Positions 1 to 8,384 of a stretch of DNA of 64,000 bases are shown in pieces. This DNA comes from Paractinoplanes tereljensis (GTDB lineage: Bacteria; Actinomycetota; Actinomycetes; Mycobacteriales; Micromonosporaceae), in contig NZ_BOMY01000012.1 in NCBI RefSeq assembly GCF_016862435.1, positions 118,091-182,090 on the forward strand, in the 5' to 3' direction. The stretch's first letter is position 1. Each line of letters starts with the position of its first letter. The notes under the pieces were generated by a model. That model made no database searches and was not told the origin of the DNA. It saw only the letters and a list, made by a program, of their open reading frames with translations. Position numbers and translations under genes: made by a program.

Positions 1-2
1 TC

Positions 3-188
3 GCGCCGGTGCCGCCGGTGGTGTTCGACGCCTACCGTTCGGTGACGCCGATCGATCCCGGCTTTCCGTCGCGGCGGGAGCTGTGGCGACTCGCCGGCTA
101 CCTGGCGGTGGTCACCGTCGACGGCGCGTCCGATTTCGGACGGCCCTTCCTCGGACGCGTCGCCGACGCGATCAAGCTGTACCGCTGA
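3..188 (+). CDS. C-terminal part of a kinase-like protein (fructosamine kinase / phosphotransferase type), partial
   Basis: An open frame enters from the left edge and ends at the TGA at 186-188, giving the last 61 residues of a protein. The fragment begins near VVFDAYRSVTPIDPGF and continues RRELWRLAGYLAVVTVDG before a helical end. The DAYRSVTP segment followed by an Arg-rich helix resembles the C-terminal lobe of fructosamine kinase-like phosphotransferases (DGYQSVSP in the E. coli member, from memory). The kinase core lies outside the window, so the family call is an inference from this short tail. The next gene is on the opposite strand, so the two genes are convergent across about 13 bp. 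Confidence 0.45.
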   Translation, partial: APVPPVVFDAYRSVTPIDPGFPSRRELWRLAGYLAVVTVDGASDFGRPFLGRVADAIKLYR

Positions 189-201
189 TTACTTCATCGT
201 T

Positions 202-579
202 TTATTTCATCGTGGCCAGGACCAGGTCGAGCGCTCGCTGGATGGCGGCCCGGGACTCGTCGGTGTCGTCCTTGGTGTCGAAGCTGTGCTGGCCGTGCGG
301 CACCTCGACGATGTCGAGACGGGTCTTCGCCGCCGCGACGAACTCCCGCACCGTCTCCAGGATCCCCGGGCTGTCCTGCCCGGCCCGGGTCAGCACGATC
401 GGCAGGTCACCCGCGTTCGGCACGGCCTCGGCGGGCAGGAAGCGCGGGTCGGTCGGCCAGCCCGGGAACGGCGCCATCAGCGGGTAGTTGTAGGCCACGC
501 AGCGCAGCCGGGCCGACGGTTCGCGCAGGTAGTCGGCGCTGAGCACGGCCCCGCCGGAGAGGATATCCATGCACCACAC
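202..579 (-). pseudogene. 5'-truncated alpha/beta hydrolase (dienelactone hydrolase type)
   Basis: The 125-residue frame matches only the second half of a dienelactone-hydrolase-like alpha/beta hydrolase, which is usually about 220-250 residues. It keeps a possible nucleophile region (LSGGAVLSADYL near residue 7), the segment LPIVLTRAGQ, and the final histidine loop (HGQHSFD near residue 93). The N-terminal half is absent. Directly upstream lie a hairpin at 600-633 and then tRNA-His in the same orientation. The apparent GTG start has no clear ribosome binding site. This looks like a remnant left by a deletion or recombination next to the tRNA gene. A short functional protein cannot be excluded but is unlikely, because the central beta sheet would be incomplete. 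Confidence 0.6.
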
Positions 580-599
580 GATATCGACGGTTCTGAACG

Positions 600-633
600 G
601 CGTAAGGCCCGGTCTTTCGACCGGGCCTTACGC
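600..633. terminator. Perfect 15-bp hairpin downstream of tRNA-His
   Basis: Positions 600-614 pair perfectly with 619-633 around a TTTC loop. It lies 12 nt past the CCA end of tRNA-His (minus strand), so it is probably its transcription terminator. No long T-tract follows on either strand. Confidence 0.7.
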
Positions 634-645
634 ATCGTCTTCACA

Positions 646-721
646 TGGGGTGATCGACGGGACTTGAACCCGCGACCCCCGGGACCACAACCCGGTGCTC
701 TACCAGCTGAGCTACGACCAC
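646..721 (-). tRNA. tRNA-His (GTG anticodon)
   Basis: On the minus strand the sequence folds as a complete tRNA. A 7-bp acceptor stem (715-721 with 650-656) includes one G-U pair; the anticodon loop reads TTGTGGT, giving GTG. The discriminator base is C73, and the base preceding the gene (complement of 722) is G, consistent with the G-1:C73 pair typical of tRNA-His. The 3' CCA is encoded (646-648). Confidence 0.97.
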
Positions 722-802
722 CATGCACGAGAACCTTCCCCGTGGTGCCCGACAATCATAGCCGCCTCAAGGCGGGGGTCGTCGAGGGGGTTACCCCTTC
801 CG

Positions 803-1393
803 CTACAGCTCGGCGGCGATGGCCTTGGCCGTTTCGACGTCCGGACCCGGCAGCGGGACGAACACCGTGCGGCGGTAATACTCCAGCTCGCGGATGCTCT
901 CCCGGATGTCGGCGAGAGCGCGGTGGGCCAGGCCCTTGGGCGGCTGGCCGAAGTAAACCCTCGGGTACCACCGGCGGCAGAGCTCTTTGATCGAGGAAAC
1001 GTCGATCATGCGGTAGTGCAGGAACGCGTCGAGCGCCGGCATGTCACGAGCCAGGAAGCCGCGGTCGGTGGCGATGGAGTTGCCACACAGCGGCGCGGTG
1101 CGCGGATTGGGCACGAACTCCCGCACGTAGGCCAGGACCTGCTCCTCCGCCTCGGCCATCGTGATCGCCGAGCGGCGCACCTCGTCGGTCAGACCCGACT
1201 TGGCATGCATGTCCCGCACGACCGGCGGCATCGCGTCGAGCGCCGCGTCGTCGGCATGGATGACCAGGTCGATGCCCTCGCCAAGCACGTTGAGGTCGGG
1301 ACCGGTGACCAGAGCCGCGACCTCGATGAGCTTGTCCTTGCCCAGATCGAGACCGGTCATCTCACAGTCGATCCACACCAGAAGATCAGCCAC
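803..1393 (-). CDS. orn: Oligoribonuclease
   Basis: The 196-residue protein is a DEDDh 3'-5' exoribonuclease that degrades di- to short oligonucleotides, including the pGpG made from cyclic di-GMP. Visible motifs are [10 protein letters not shown] near residue 7 (DxE), a central [15 protein letters not shown], and a C-terminal [11 protein letters not shown] carrying the catalytic His and Asp. Length and order match the family closely. The start is GTG at 1393. It is a single gene between tRNA-His and the next transcription unit. Its pGpG role may connect functionally with the EAL-domain protein at 51.8-53.5 kb, but there is no local linkage. Confidence 0.96.
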   Translation of the reverse strand: MADLLVWIDCEMTGLDLGKDKLIEVAALVTGPDLNVLGEGIDLVIHADDAALDAMPPVVRDMHAKSGLTDEVRRSAITMAEAEEQVLAYVREFVPNPRTAPLCGNSIATDRGFLARDMPALDAFLHYRMIDVSSIKELCRRWYPRVYFGQPPKGLAHRALADIRESIRELEYYRRTVFVPLPGPDVETAKAIAAEL

Positions 1394-1577
1394 CCGGACA
1401 GCCTACGCCCGCGTGCGGCCCATCGCTGTCACGTCCCGCCTGGCCACCCGTCCGGGCCTTTGCGGCACGACCCGCGCTTTGTCCGCTTTCGGGGGGAGAC
1501 TTCCCAGTTGGGCGCTTCCCGGGCTAAACTGGTCTTAACGGACGAAGCCCCCCTTCGGTTACTCCGTTCCCCCGGTA

Positions 1578-1612
1578 AAGGGCCCTCCGCGTCGGCAGCG
1601 TGGAGGGCCCTT
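1578..1612. terminator. Hairpin in the orn upstream region
   Basis: An 11-bp stem (1578-1588 with 1602-1612) around a 13-nt loop. The 273-bp stretch 1394-1666 holds this hairpin and the one at 1629-1656. A sequence on the plus strand at about 1509-1531 (TTGGGC...TAAACT) could be a promoter for a short transcript ending at this hairpin, but there is no other support for an RNA gene. Confidence 0.5.
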
Positions 1613-1628
1613 GGGTTATCAAGACAAA

Positions 1629-1656
1629 AGAAGGCCGCCCTGGTGGGCGGCCTTCT
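1629..1656 (-). terminator. Intrinsic terminator of the large membrane-protein gene
   Basis: A perfect 12-bp stem (1629-1640 with 1645-1656) with a 4-nt loop. Read on the minus strand it is followed by a T-rich tract (CTTTTGTCTT). It sits 10 bp after the stop codon of the gene at 1667-6478. Confidence 0.85.
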
Positions 1657-1666
1657 CGGTGGTCCC

Positions 1667-4600
1667 TCAGTCGTCGTTCGGCATCCCCGGAGGCGTACGC
1701 CGTCGGCGCACCGGCTCGGGCGGCGCGGGTTCGATCGTTGCGGGGTTTGTAACGGTTCTGCGCCGACGCGGCTGAGCGGAGGCCGCGAGCAGCTCGGCGG
1801 CCTCGGCCCGGTAGCTGGAGAGCCCCGTCGCCGAGGCGGCTGCCTTCATCGGGGTGGCCGGCTTGAGGGCCGCGGGCGGCGGCTTGGCGGCGTTGCTCGT
1901 CGCCGGTTTGCCCGAGGTGCTGGCGGGCGGTTTCGCCGCGTTGCTGACCGCGGGCCTGCCCCCGGTGCTCACCGGCGGCTTGGCCGCGTTACTCACTCCC
2001 GGCTTGCCACCGTTGCTCACCACCGGCCGGGCCGCGTTACCCACCGCCGGCTTGGCCGGGCTGCCGCTAGTTGCGCTGCCCGCGGCTGGCCTTGATGCGC
2101 TGGCCGGCGGCTTTACGGTGGTGGGCCGTGTCGTTGTTGGTGTGGTCGGCGTGGCGGGCTTTGCGGTCGCTGCGGACCTGGTGGCCGCCTTCGCCGCCTT
2201 GATGGCCGGGCTGGCCGGGGCCGCCGACTTGGCCGGGGTCGCCGACTTGGCCGGGGTCGCCGACTTGGCCGGCGCGCTCGACCGGGCGGTCGGGGTAGCA
2301 CGAGCCGTCGTCTTGGCGGCCTCGGCGGGGGCGGCGGCGGTCTTCGGCTTGGTCGTCTTCGCGGTGCGAACGCGGGTCGCCTTGATGGGCTTCAGTTCGG
2401 TGTCCCCGTCGGCAGCGCCGTTCGCGGCCTCGTCGCGGGCCCGGGCGGCCGCGCGGGCGGTCACCGTCTCGGCGGCCTTCCGCCAGGCGGCGGGGGCTGG
2501 GTGCCCGGCACCAAGACCGGCCGCCGGGCCGTCGTCGTCGCCAATCGGTGGGGTCGGTTTGCCCGCACCGCCCGGCGTCGGCATCGGCCGCTGGACCAGC
2601 GGGAACTCGACCGTCGGGGCCGAACTCGACTCCCGCGCGAACTCGCTCTGCGGCATGTCCTCATCCCGGGCACCGCCGGGCGAGGGCATCGGCCGGCGTC
2701 GCGCGCGCCCGGTCGGCGGCTCGGCCCCGTTGCGGCCGTCCCCGCCGTCCCGCTCGGCCCCGCGGCCGCTTCCGCCGTCCCGCTCTGCTCCGCGGCCGCT
2801 TCCGCCGTCCCGCTCCGCTCCGCGGCCGCCTCCGCCGTCCCAGCCGGGCGGCATAGGCGTCCGTTCGGCACCGTCGGCGTCCGGGACCGGCATCGACCGC
2901 TGCGCCAGGCGACCATCGGTGCTCGGGGCAGTCGATGGGGTCGCGATCATCGCGCTGAGGTCGGCCGTCGCAGCCCCGGCGACGTTCTGTTCGTCCCGCA
3001 CGGCGGCCGATCCGACCGAGACCAGGCCGTCCGCCGCCGGGTTGGTGGCGCCGATGCGTTCGCCGCGGGCCATCGCGTGCATCAGGGCCGAAACGTCCGC
3101 CCCACCGGCGGCAACCCGCACCGGCCGTGGACCGCCCGCCGGGGTGACCCCGGCCCGGTCGTCGGAGGCGTCGGCGGCAACCGGCGTACCGGTCGAGGTC
3201 CGCTCCGGGCTGGACGGCTGCGCCGGGGCCGCCGCCCGCCCGGGGGTTTCGGCCGGAACGTTCAGCTTGGGAGCGGACACCGGAGGGCGGTCGTTGCGAC
3301 CGGCCTCGATGTCCGCCCCCGCTGCCTGCCGCGCCCTACTGGCGGATAGGGGCGGCTGGGCGCCGGCATTCGCGGTCGTCACAAAATCCGACGACCCGGC
3401 GATTCCGGCCGAGGTAGCTTCCGGGGTTGCCCGACCCGGTTCGGTGGCGGCGGCCGACACGTGGTCCGCTCGCCCTCCACGCACGGTAGCGGCCGTTGAG
3501 CCCGCCATCCCAGCCTGAGCACCGAGTTCTACGTCACCGGCCGCACCCTCGACAACCGAGACGGAAGCTCGTCCCAGCCCTAGCACCTGCGGAAATGCCG
3601 ACGGCGTCCGCTCCGCAGCGGCCCCCGGCTCGGCGCCGGCGCCGGGAGTGGCGGCCCGGCCGCCGGCTTGCGAGCCGACGCCGGGAGTGGCGGCCCGGCC
3701 GCCGGCTTGCGAGCCGACGCCGCCTACCGACGCAGGCTCGCGCTCCGCGACGGCTGCCGCACCAGCCGCGTCCCTACCCGGCGTCCGGGCCGCAGCTCCG
3801 CCCGCCGACTCCGGCGTGCGAGCTCCGGCCCTCGGACCGGCCGCAGCCGCAGCGGGCGCGACCGCGCCGGCCCTCGCGGGAACCGCCGAAGCAGGCGATT
3901 CGCCCACGCCAGCGGCCGCACCCGAAGCAGACACTCGGCCCGCGCCGGTCGGCGCAGCCGAAGTGGCCGAACCAGCTGGGCCCGCCTGGACAGCAGCGGC
4001 AGACGCGGCCGGAGCCGACTGCTTGGCCACTCCGGAAGGCGCGGCCGAGGCGCTCGGGCCAGCCAATCCCGCAGGGACAGCAGCGGCAGACGCGGCCGGA
4101 ACCGACGGCATGGCCACTCCGGAAGGCGCCGAGCCAGCCAGTCCCACTGGAAGAGCAGCGGCGGACTCGGCCGGAACCGGCATAGTCGCACCTGCAGGCG
4201 CAATGATCGAGACTGGGCCTGCAGGCGCAGCCGAAGCGGCCAGACCAGCCGGTACAGCAGCGGCGGACGTCGCCAAAGGCGACGACTTGGCAGCGCCGGC
4301 GGGTGCGGTCGGCGCAGATGCGGCCGACGCCGTCGGACTCGGGATCCGGGATCCCTGGGCGGCCGCGGCGGGTGTGCCTTGAGCCTGGTTCGGACGGCTG
4401 CCGGACGGCTGCTGACGACCTACGCGGGGGGAATCCGCGCGAGTCAGGCCGGTCGCGGCCCAGTCGGTGGCGTTCGGGCCGGTGACTACCGCGACCCGCT
4501 GGGTGGCTCGGCGCGGGTCGCGCGCCGCCCGGTTTTCCCGGCCGGCCGGCGACGGGGGCCCGGCCGACACCGCCTCCGCACGGTCATGAACACCGCGCGC

Positions 4601-6478
4601 GGCGCGCGCGTCCGCGGCACCAGCCGCGTAGGCCGCGGCAACGGCCGCATCCCCGGACGGCGCCGGAGCCGGACGACCGCCCGAACCCCGCTTCCCGCTC
4701 ACCGGGCCACCGACCTCGGACGCCGTCCCGCCCGCCGGGCCACCGACCTGGGACGTCGTCCCGATCGGCTCATCGCCGTCGACCGTCGCTTCGTCCGGCT
4801 CACCATCGACCGAAGCGGCGCGTGGCTGCTCGCCCAGGTCGGAGACAACATCCGACTGCTCGTCATCCGCAGGGTCCGGCTGGGCCTCGGAGGTCGCGGC
4901 TGCCTTCCCGTCCTGTTCGGCGGCGGCCTTCTTCATGGCTACCTCGGCCATCCGGGCGGCCGCCGTCGCCTCGGTCTCCCGGGCGCGCTCGGGAGCGGTT
5001 TCCGCCACCCACGCACCGACGGCCGAAGCCCGGAACAGCGGCAGGTCGCCGGGTCCCGGCTCGCGCTTCCGCCCGAACCGCTCCCCCCGCCGACCGAACA
5101 GCGGGTCCGTCGAGGACGGGAAGTCCCCGAGCGGCAGAGCACCGCCGGCCGCCGGCGTGATGAAGTTGAGTGGCTCTCCCGGCGCGGGCCGCCGGTCGGC
5201 CTGCGGCCGACCGGGAATGGCGGTGGCCGCCGCATATTCGGCGGGATCCGGCGCAGCTGGGTGAGGCGCAACGCCAGGACCCACGCCGCCGGAGACCGGA
5301 ATGGCAGAGACCGGAATTGCAGAGACCGGGACGCCAGAAGCCGGAATGGCAGAAGTCGGAATTGCAGAAACCGGAGCCGCCGAGATCGGCGCCCCAGAGA
5401 TCAGCGTCCCAGAAACCGAACCCCCGACCCCGGATGCCGGAACCGAGTAAGCCGGAACGGCAGAAATCGGAACCACCGACGCCGGAATCGCGGAAGTCGG
5501 AATAGCCGAGACCGAAACCGCGGAGGCAGAAACCGCAGACGCTGGGACCGCCGAGGCTGGGACCGCCGAGGCTGGGACCGCCGAGGCTGGGACCGCCGAG
5601 GCTGGGACCGCGGAGGTTGGGCCGGCCAGGGCCGGTGTGCCGGCCGGGGGCCAGGTGAACTGGGGTGCGGAGGCCGACAGCCCGGCCTTCTGGGCGTCGG
5701 CGAGGGTTCGGGGGCGGTGGGCGCCGCCGGTGCGGGGCGCGCTGATGGCGGGCGCGGGGAGCGAGGCGCCGATCGCGGCCAGCAGGTCGGGGACCTGGCT
5801 CGGCTCGACCACGTACACGATCTCGCGCCGCCGCCCCGGCCAGGCCAGGACGATCAGGCCGATCATCGCCAGCAGCGAGCCCAGGGTGAGCAGGCCCCAG
5901 GTGCTGGAGTTGATCCAGCCGGGACGCAGCTCGGCCGAGGAGGTCAGCTGAATGCCGGACTTCGCGCCGGGATTCATGATGACCAGGCTGTACGGGCCGC
6001 CGGTGACCTCGCCGGGTGACCACGCCAGGTGGCCGTCGACGCCGCTGCGCAGCCAGAACGACGCGCCGGTGGGCAGCACCCCGGGAGCCTGCCGGCCGCC
6101 GACCGGGAAGGTCGCGACCGGGAGCGCGCCGGTGCCGATGTCGACCGTGCGGACCCGGGAGTGCGGAACGCCCTGCAGGTACTGGTCGACGGCGGCGGAC
6201 GGGGCGATGCCGAGGAAGGCGGGGCCGTCCTGGGTGGTCGCGTTGACCCGCAGCTGGGTGTCGCCGATCCGGGTGAAGGGCGCGTCGGTGCGAAGCAACC
6301 GGTCCACATCGGGGACGACGAACGCGTACCCGGGTGTGGCAAGCCGTTGCAGTTCGCCGCTGAACGCGCCGCCCTGATCACGATGCTGCATGGCTGCCCA
6401 CAGTGCCGCGCCCGCGAGCAGCGACGGCAAACCGATGGTCAGCATCAGCATTCCGAGGATGGTGCGGAGCCACCGCAT
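1667..6478 (-). CDS. Very large membrane-anchored low-complexity protein with histone-H1-like tail
   Basis: This 1,603-residue protein has no recognised family. Residues about 5-29 form a first membrane segment and residues about 194-213 a second, enclosing a roughly 160-residue folded-looking domain that should lie outside. The RRR motif after the second segment predicts a cytoplasmic tail of about 1,390 residues made almost wholly of Ala, Pro, Ser, Gly, Thr and Val. The tail contains PASAV-type pentapeptide repeats, GRGAERDGGS decapeptides, two copies of a 13-residue GVGSQAGGRAATP unit, and near the end a Lys/Ala/Pro/Thr-rich stretch with ATPAKS repeats resembling histone H1. It ends with RRRR clusters. 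The ATG at 6478 has a GGGGGAG ribosome binding site 6 nt upstream. Tail function is unknown; a scaffold or nucleoid-tethering role is speculative. Confidence 0.85.
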   Translation of the reverse strand: MRWLRTILGMLMLTIGLPSLLAGAALWAAMQHRDQGGAFSGELQRLATPGYAFVVPDVDRLLRTDAPFTRIGDTQLRVNATTQDGPAFLGIAPSAAVDQYLQGVPHSRVRTVDIGTGALPVATFPVGGRQAPGVLPTGASFWLRSGVDGHLAWSPGEVTGGPYSLVIMNPGAKSGIQLTSSAELRPGWINSSTWGLLTLGSLLAMIGLIVLAWPGRRREIVYVVEPSQVPDLLAAIGASLPAPAISAPRTGGAHRPRTLADAQKAGLSASAPQFTWPPAGTPALAGPTSAVPASAVPASAVPASAVPASAVPASAVSASAVSVSAIPTSAIPASVVPISAVPAYSVPASGVGGSVSGTLISGAPISAAPVSAIPTSAIPASGVPVSAIPVSAIPVSGGVGPGVAPHPAAPDPAEYAAATAIPGRPQADRRPAPGEPLNFITPAAGGALPLGDFPSSTDPLFGRRGERFGRKREPGPGDLPLFRASAVGAWVAETAPERARETEATAAARMAEVAMKKAAAEQDGKAAATSEAQPDPADDEQSDVVSDLGEQPRAASVDGEPDEATVDGDEPIGTTSQVGGPAGGTASEVGGPVSGKRGSGGRPAPAPSGDAAVAAAYAAGAADARAARGVHDRAEAVSAGPPSPAGRENRAARDPRRATQRVAVVTGPNATDWAATGLTRADSPRVGRQQPSGSRPNQAQGTPAAAAQGSRIPSPTASAASAPTAPAGAAKSSPLATSAAAVPAGLAASAAPAGPVSIIAPAGATMPVPAESAAALPVGLAGSAPSGVAMPSVPAASAAAVPAGLAGPSASAAPSGVAKQSAPAASAAAVQAGPAGSATSAAPTGAGRVSASGAAAGVGESPASAVPARAGAVAPAAAAAGPRAGARTPESAGGAAARTPGRDAAGAAAVAEREPASVGGVGSQAGGRAATPGVGSQAGGRAATPGAGAEPGAAAERTPSAFPQVLGLGRASVSVVEGAAGDVELGAQAGMAGSTAATVRGGRADHVSAAATEPGRATPEATSAGIAGSSDFVTTANAGAQPPLSASRARQAAGADIEAGRNDRPPVSAPKLNVPAETPGRAAAPAQPSSPERTSTGTPVAADASDDRAGVTPAGGPRPVRVAAGGADVSALMHAMARGERIGATNPAADGLVSVGSAAVRDEQNVAGAATADLSAMIATPSTAPSTDGRLAQRSMPVPDADGAERTPMPPGWDGGGGRGAERDGGSGRGAERDGGSGRGAERDGGDGRNGAEPPTGRARRRPMPSPGGARDEDMPQSEFARESSSAPTVEFPLVQRPMPTPGGAGKPTPPIGDDDGPAAGLGAGHPAPAAWRKAAETVTARAAARARDEAANGAADGDTELKPIKATRVRTAKTTKPKTAAAPAEAAKTTARATPTARSSAPAKSATPAKSATPAKSAAPASPAIKAAKAATRSAATAKPATPTTPTTTRPTTVKPPASASRPAAGSATSGSPAKPAVGNAARPVVSNGGKPGVSNAAKPPVSTGGRPAVSNAAKPPASTSGKPATSNAAKPPPAALKPATPMKAAASATGLSSYRAEAAELLAASAQPRRRRTVTNPATIEPAPPEPVRRRRTPPGMPNDD
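2742..2831 (-). repeat. Three tandem 30-bp coding repeats
   Basis: Units 2742-2771, 2772-2801 and 2802-2831 differ at only a few bases and encode the decapeptide GRGAERDGGS (and close variants) three times. A partial fourth unit follows. The unit is a multiple of three, so copy number can change without frameshift. Confidence 0.9.
3641..3718 (-). repeat. Two tandem 39-bp coding repeats
   Basis: Units 3641-3679 and 3680-3718 are identical and encode a 13-residue Gly/Ala-rich peptide twice in the tail of the large membrane protein. Perfect identity suggests a recent duplication. Confidence 0.9.
5541..5615 (-). repeat. Five tandem 15-bp repeats (PASAV pentapeptide)
   Basis: Five copies of a 15-bp unit run from 5541 to 5615, the last with one change. 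They encode PASAV pentapeptides. Degenerate versions of the same motif (SAIPxSAIP) extend to about 5280, showing an older expansion beside a newer one. Confidence 0.92.
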
Positions 6479-6577
6479 CAGCTTCTCCCCCTATCGCAGG
6501 CCATACTGCGGTGACCATACAGACGCATATACTCCGAAAGTGGTCAAATAGCCGCTAACACCCTGATAGATATGACA

Positions 6578-6609
6578 ACAGCCCGACCCCCATCCGGGAG
6601 CCGGGCTGT
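6578..6609 (-). terminator. Hairpin downstream of the CopC-CopD gene
   Basis: An 8-bp stem (6578-6585 with 6602-6609) and a GC-rich loop lie 13 bp after the stop codon of the CopC-CopD gene. A T6 tract precedes the hairpin on the minus strand and a TGTTGTCATAT sequence follows it, so it is probably an imperfect intrinsic terminator. Confidence 0.6.
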
Positions 6610-6621
6610 GGCAGCAAAAAA

Positions 6622-8280
6622 TCAGGAGATGTTCGCGGTCATCGTGAGTGTCTGCTGATCGATGTCGCTGGTGCGCGCGGTGAACTTGAAGGTCCACTGG
6701 CCGGCCGACGGCAGGGCGATGTCGCCGACCGCGTGGAAGTCGGTGATCCGCAGCAGCGGGATCTGGATCGGCTCGATGCCCTTCGACTCCAGCGCCGCCG
6801 TCCCGGTCCACTCGACGACCGTCAGCGGCTTGTTGTCGGGCGTGTACGCGTACAGATGGATCGAGTTGTTTCCGACCGCGGCCGGGAAGATGTCGACCTG
6901 CATCGCCATCGTGCTGCTGGTCAGCGTCTGCGTCACGGTCGAACTGGTCGAGGCGGTCGAGGCGGCCTCGGCCGTCCGCGGCGGAGCGATCTGGACCAGG
7001 GCCGCGGTCACCCCCAGCACCACCGCCGTGATCGCGAGCTCGATGCCGACGATGCGGCGCAGGCCGCGCGGCTCGGCTTCGGCCTGTTTCGAGCGGACCA
7101 GGCGCCGGGAGAACCAGGCGACGCCCAGCACCAGGCCGGCCAGGGCCGCCTTGACCAGGATCAGCCGGCCGTAGGTGCTGTTGAACAGCCCGTCCAGCGA
7201 CGAGACCTCGATCAGCGCCTGCACCACGCCGGCCAGGATCAGCGCGGTCACCGCGGTGGCCGCCCAGCGCGACCAGATCGGCAGGATCGCGGACAGCTCG
7301 CGCTCGTTGGCCTGGCGCAGCAGGAAGCCGCCCAGCATGACCAGGCCACCCAGCCACACCGACATGGCGGCCAGGTGGATCGCGTCGATCACCACCGAGA
7401 CGCCGGCCACCGGGGAGGCGGTCGGGTGCCCGGTCAGCGGCCAGGTGGCCAGCGCCGCCACCCCGAGCACGCCGAGCAGCGCCAGGTCGGTCTTGGACTC
7501 GCCCTTCCCGGACAGGAACGGGCGCAGCAGCAGTGCGGCCGCGCACAGCACGCCGATGCGCACCAGCATCACCGCGCCGAACGTGCTGCCCAGTACGTCG
7601 CGCAGGTCACCGACCCGGACGTCGAACAGGCCGGTGCCGATCGAATAGGGCACCTGCAGCCAGATCGCCATCAGCGTGCTGAACCCGACCAGGCCCATGC
7701 CGGTCCAGATGACCCGGGACGGGCCGCGCCGGGACAGGCGGTGCGGCCACAGCAGGGCCAGCACGAGCGCCGGGCCGACCAGGAGAACCAAGCCGACGTA
7801 TCCCAGATATTTGCCGACCGGGATCAGTGCCCGGACCACCGGGTCGACCTTGCTGTCGTCGATCGCCGACGTCGGCGGGGCGGAAGCCGCGCCCACCGAA
7901 TAGGTGATGCTGCCGCCGACCGGATGACTGTCGGCGGAGATCACCCGGAAGCTGATCAGATAGGTGCCCCGGCCGCCGCCCGAGCGCAGCGGGATGGTCA
8001 GGGTGCCGCCGTCGACAGTTGGCTCGCCCTGGTCGGCGCGCGACCCGTCCGGCGCCAGGACCTGCACCTTTCCGGTCACCAGCTGCACCGACTCGCTGAA
8101 GGTCAGCGTCACCTTGTTGGGCGCGTCGGGCACGATCGTGCCGTTGCCGGGGTCGCTGGCGACCAGCGCGGCGTGGGCGCTGGCCGGCGCGGCCGGGCCC
8201 AGGAGCACCAGGAACAGCCCGATCAGTAGGCCGAAGCCACCCGCCAGGGCTCGGCGACGATCAAAGGTCATGCGCGCCAT
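6622..8280 (-). CDS. CopC-CopD fusion, copper resistance/uptake membrane protein
   Basis: After a signal peptide ending in AAPASAHA, a CopC domain follows: mature N-terminus HAALVASDPGNGTIV, with the N-terminal His as usual copper ligand, and a later SADSHPVGGSITYSVG. About eight membrane helices of the CopD type come next, then an extracellular YtkA-like C-terminal domain. The protein is predicted to bind copper outside the cell and pass it through the membrane. The open frame extends to 8376, but that would run into the facing sigma-factor gene, and the region before MARM lacks signal-peptide character. Starts at 8280 or 8271 (MTFDRRRALAGG) are preferred. The gene is divergent from the ECF sigma factor, suggesting joint regulation. 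Confidence 0.9.
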   Translation of the reverse strand: MARMTFDRRRALAGGFGLLIGLFLVLLGPAAPASAHAALVASDPGNGTIVPDAPNKVTLTFSESVQLVTGKVQVLAPDGSRADQGEPTVDGGTLTIPLRSGGGRGTYLISFRVISADSHPVGGSITYSVGAASAPPTSAIDDSKVDPVVRALIPVGKYLGYVGLVLLVGPALVLALLWPHRLSRRGPSRVIWTGMGLVGFSTLMAIWLQVPYSIGTGLFDVRVGDLRDVLGSTFGAVMLVRIGVLCAAALLLRPFLSGKGESKTDLALLGVLGVAALATWPLTGHPTASPVAGVSVVIDAIHLAAMSVWLGGLVMLGGFLLRQANERELSAILPIWSRWAATAVTALILAGVVQALIEVSSLDGLFNSTYGRLILVKAALAGLVLGVAWFSRRLVRSKQAEAEPRGLRRIVGIELAITAVVLGVTAALVQIAPPRTAEAASTASTSSTVTQTLTSSTMAMQVDIFPAAVGNNSIHLYAYTPDNKPLTVVEWTGTAALESKGIEPIQIPLLRITDFHAVGDIALPSAGQWTFKFTARTSDIDQQTLTMTANIS

Positions 8281-8384
8281 CGTCCCCGATCCGGTCAGAA
8301 GCTCCCACCGACGGGTAGTCGCCGATGCGTCCGACATGGTTCCAGAAGCCACCGACAATTCTGCTTCCCGTACCATCTCCGGTC

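Noticed and set aside
1509..1612. Small RNA between orn and the large gene
   Set aside because: A promoter-like sequence and a hairpin exist, but no conserved structure was recognised; not called as RNA.
3668..6019. 783-codon plus-strand frame opposite the large membrane protein
   Set aside because: Arg/Gly-rich mirror of the low-complexity repeats; the minus-strand frame has membrane segments, a ribosome binding site and a terminator.
8281..8376. Longer CopC-CopD start at 8376
   Set aside because: It places about 32 residues without signal-peptide character in front and runs into the sigma-factor promoter region.
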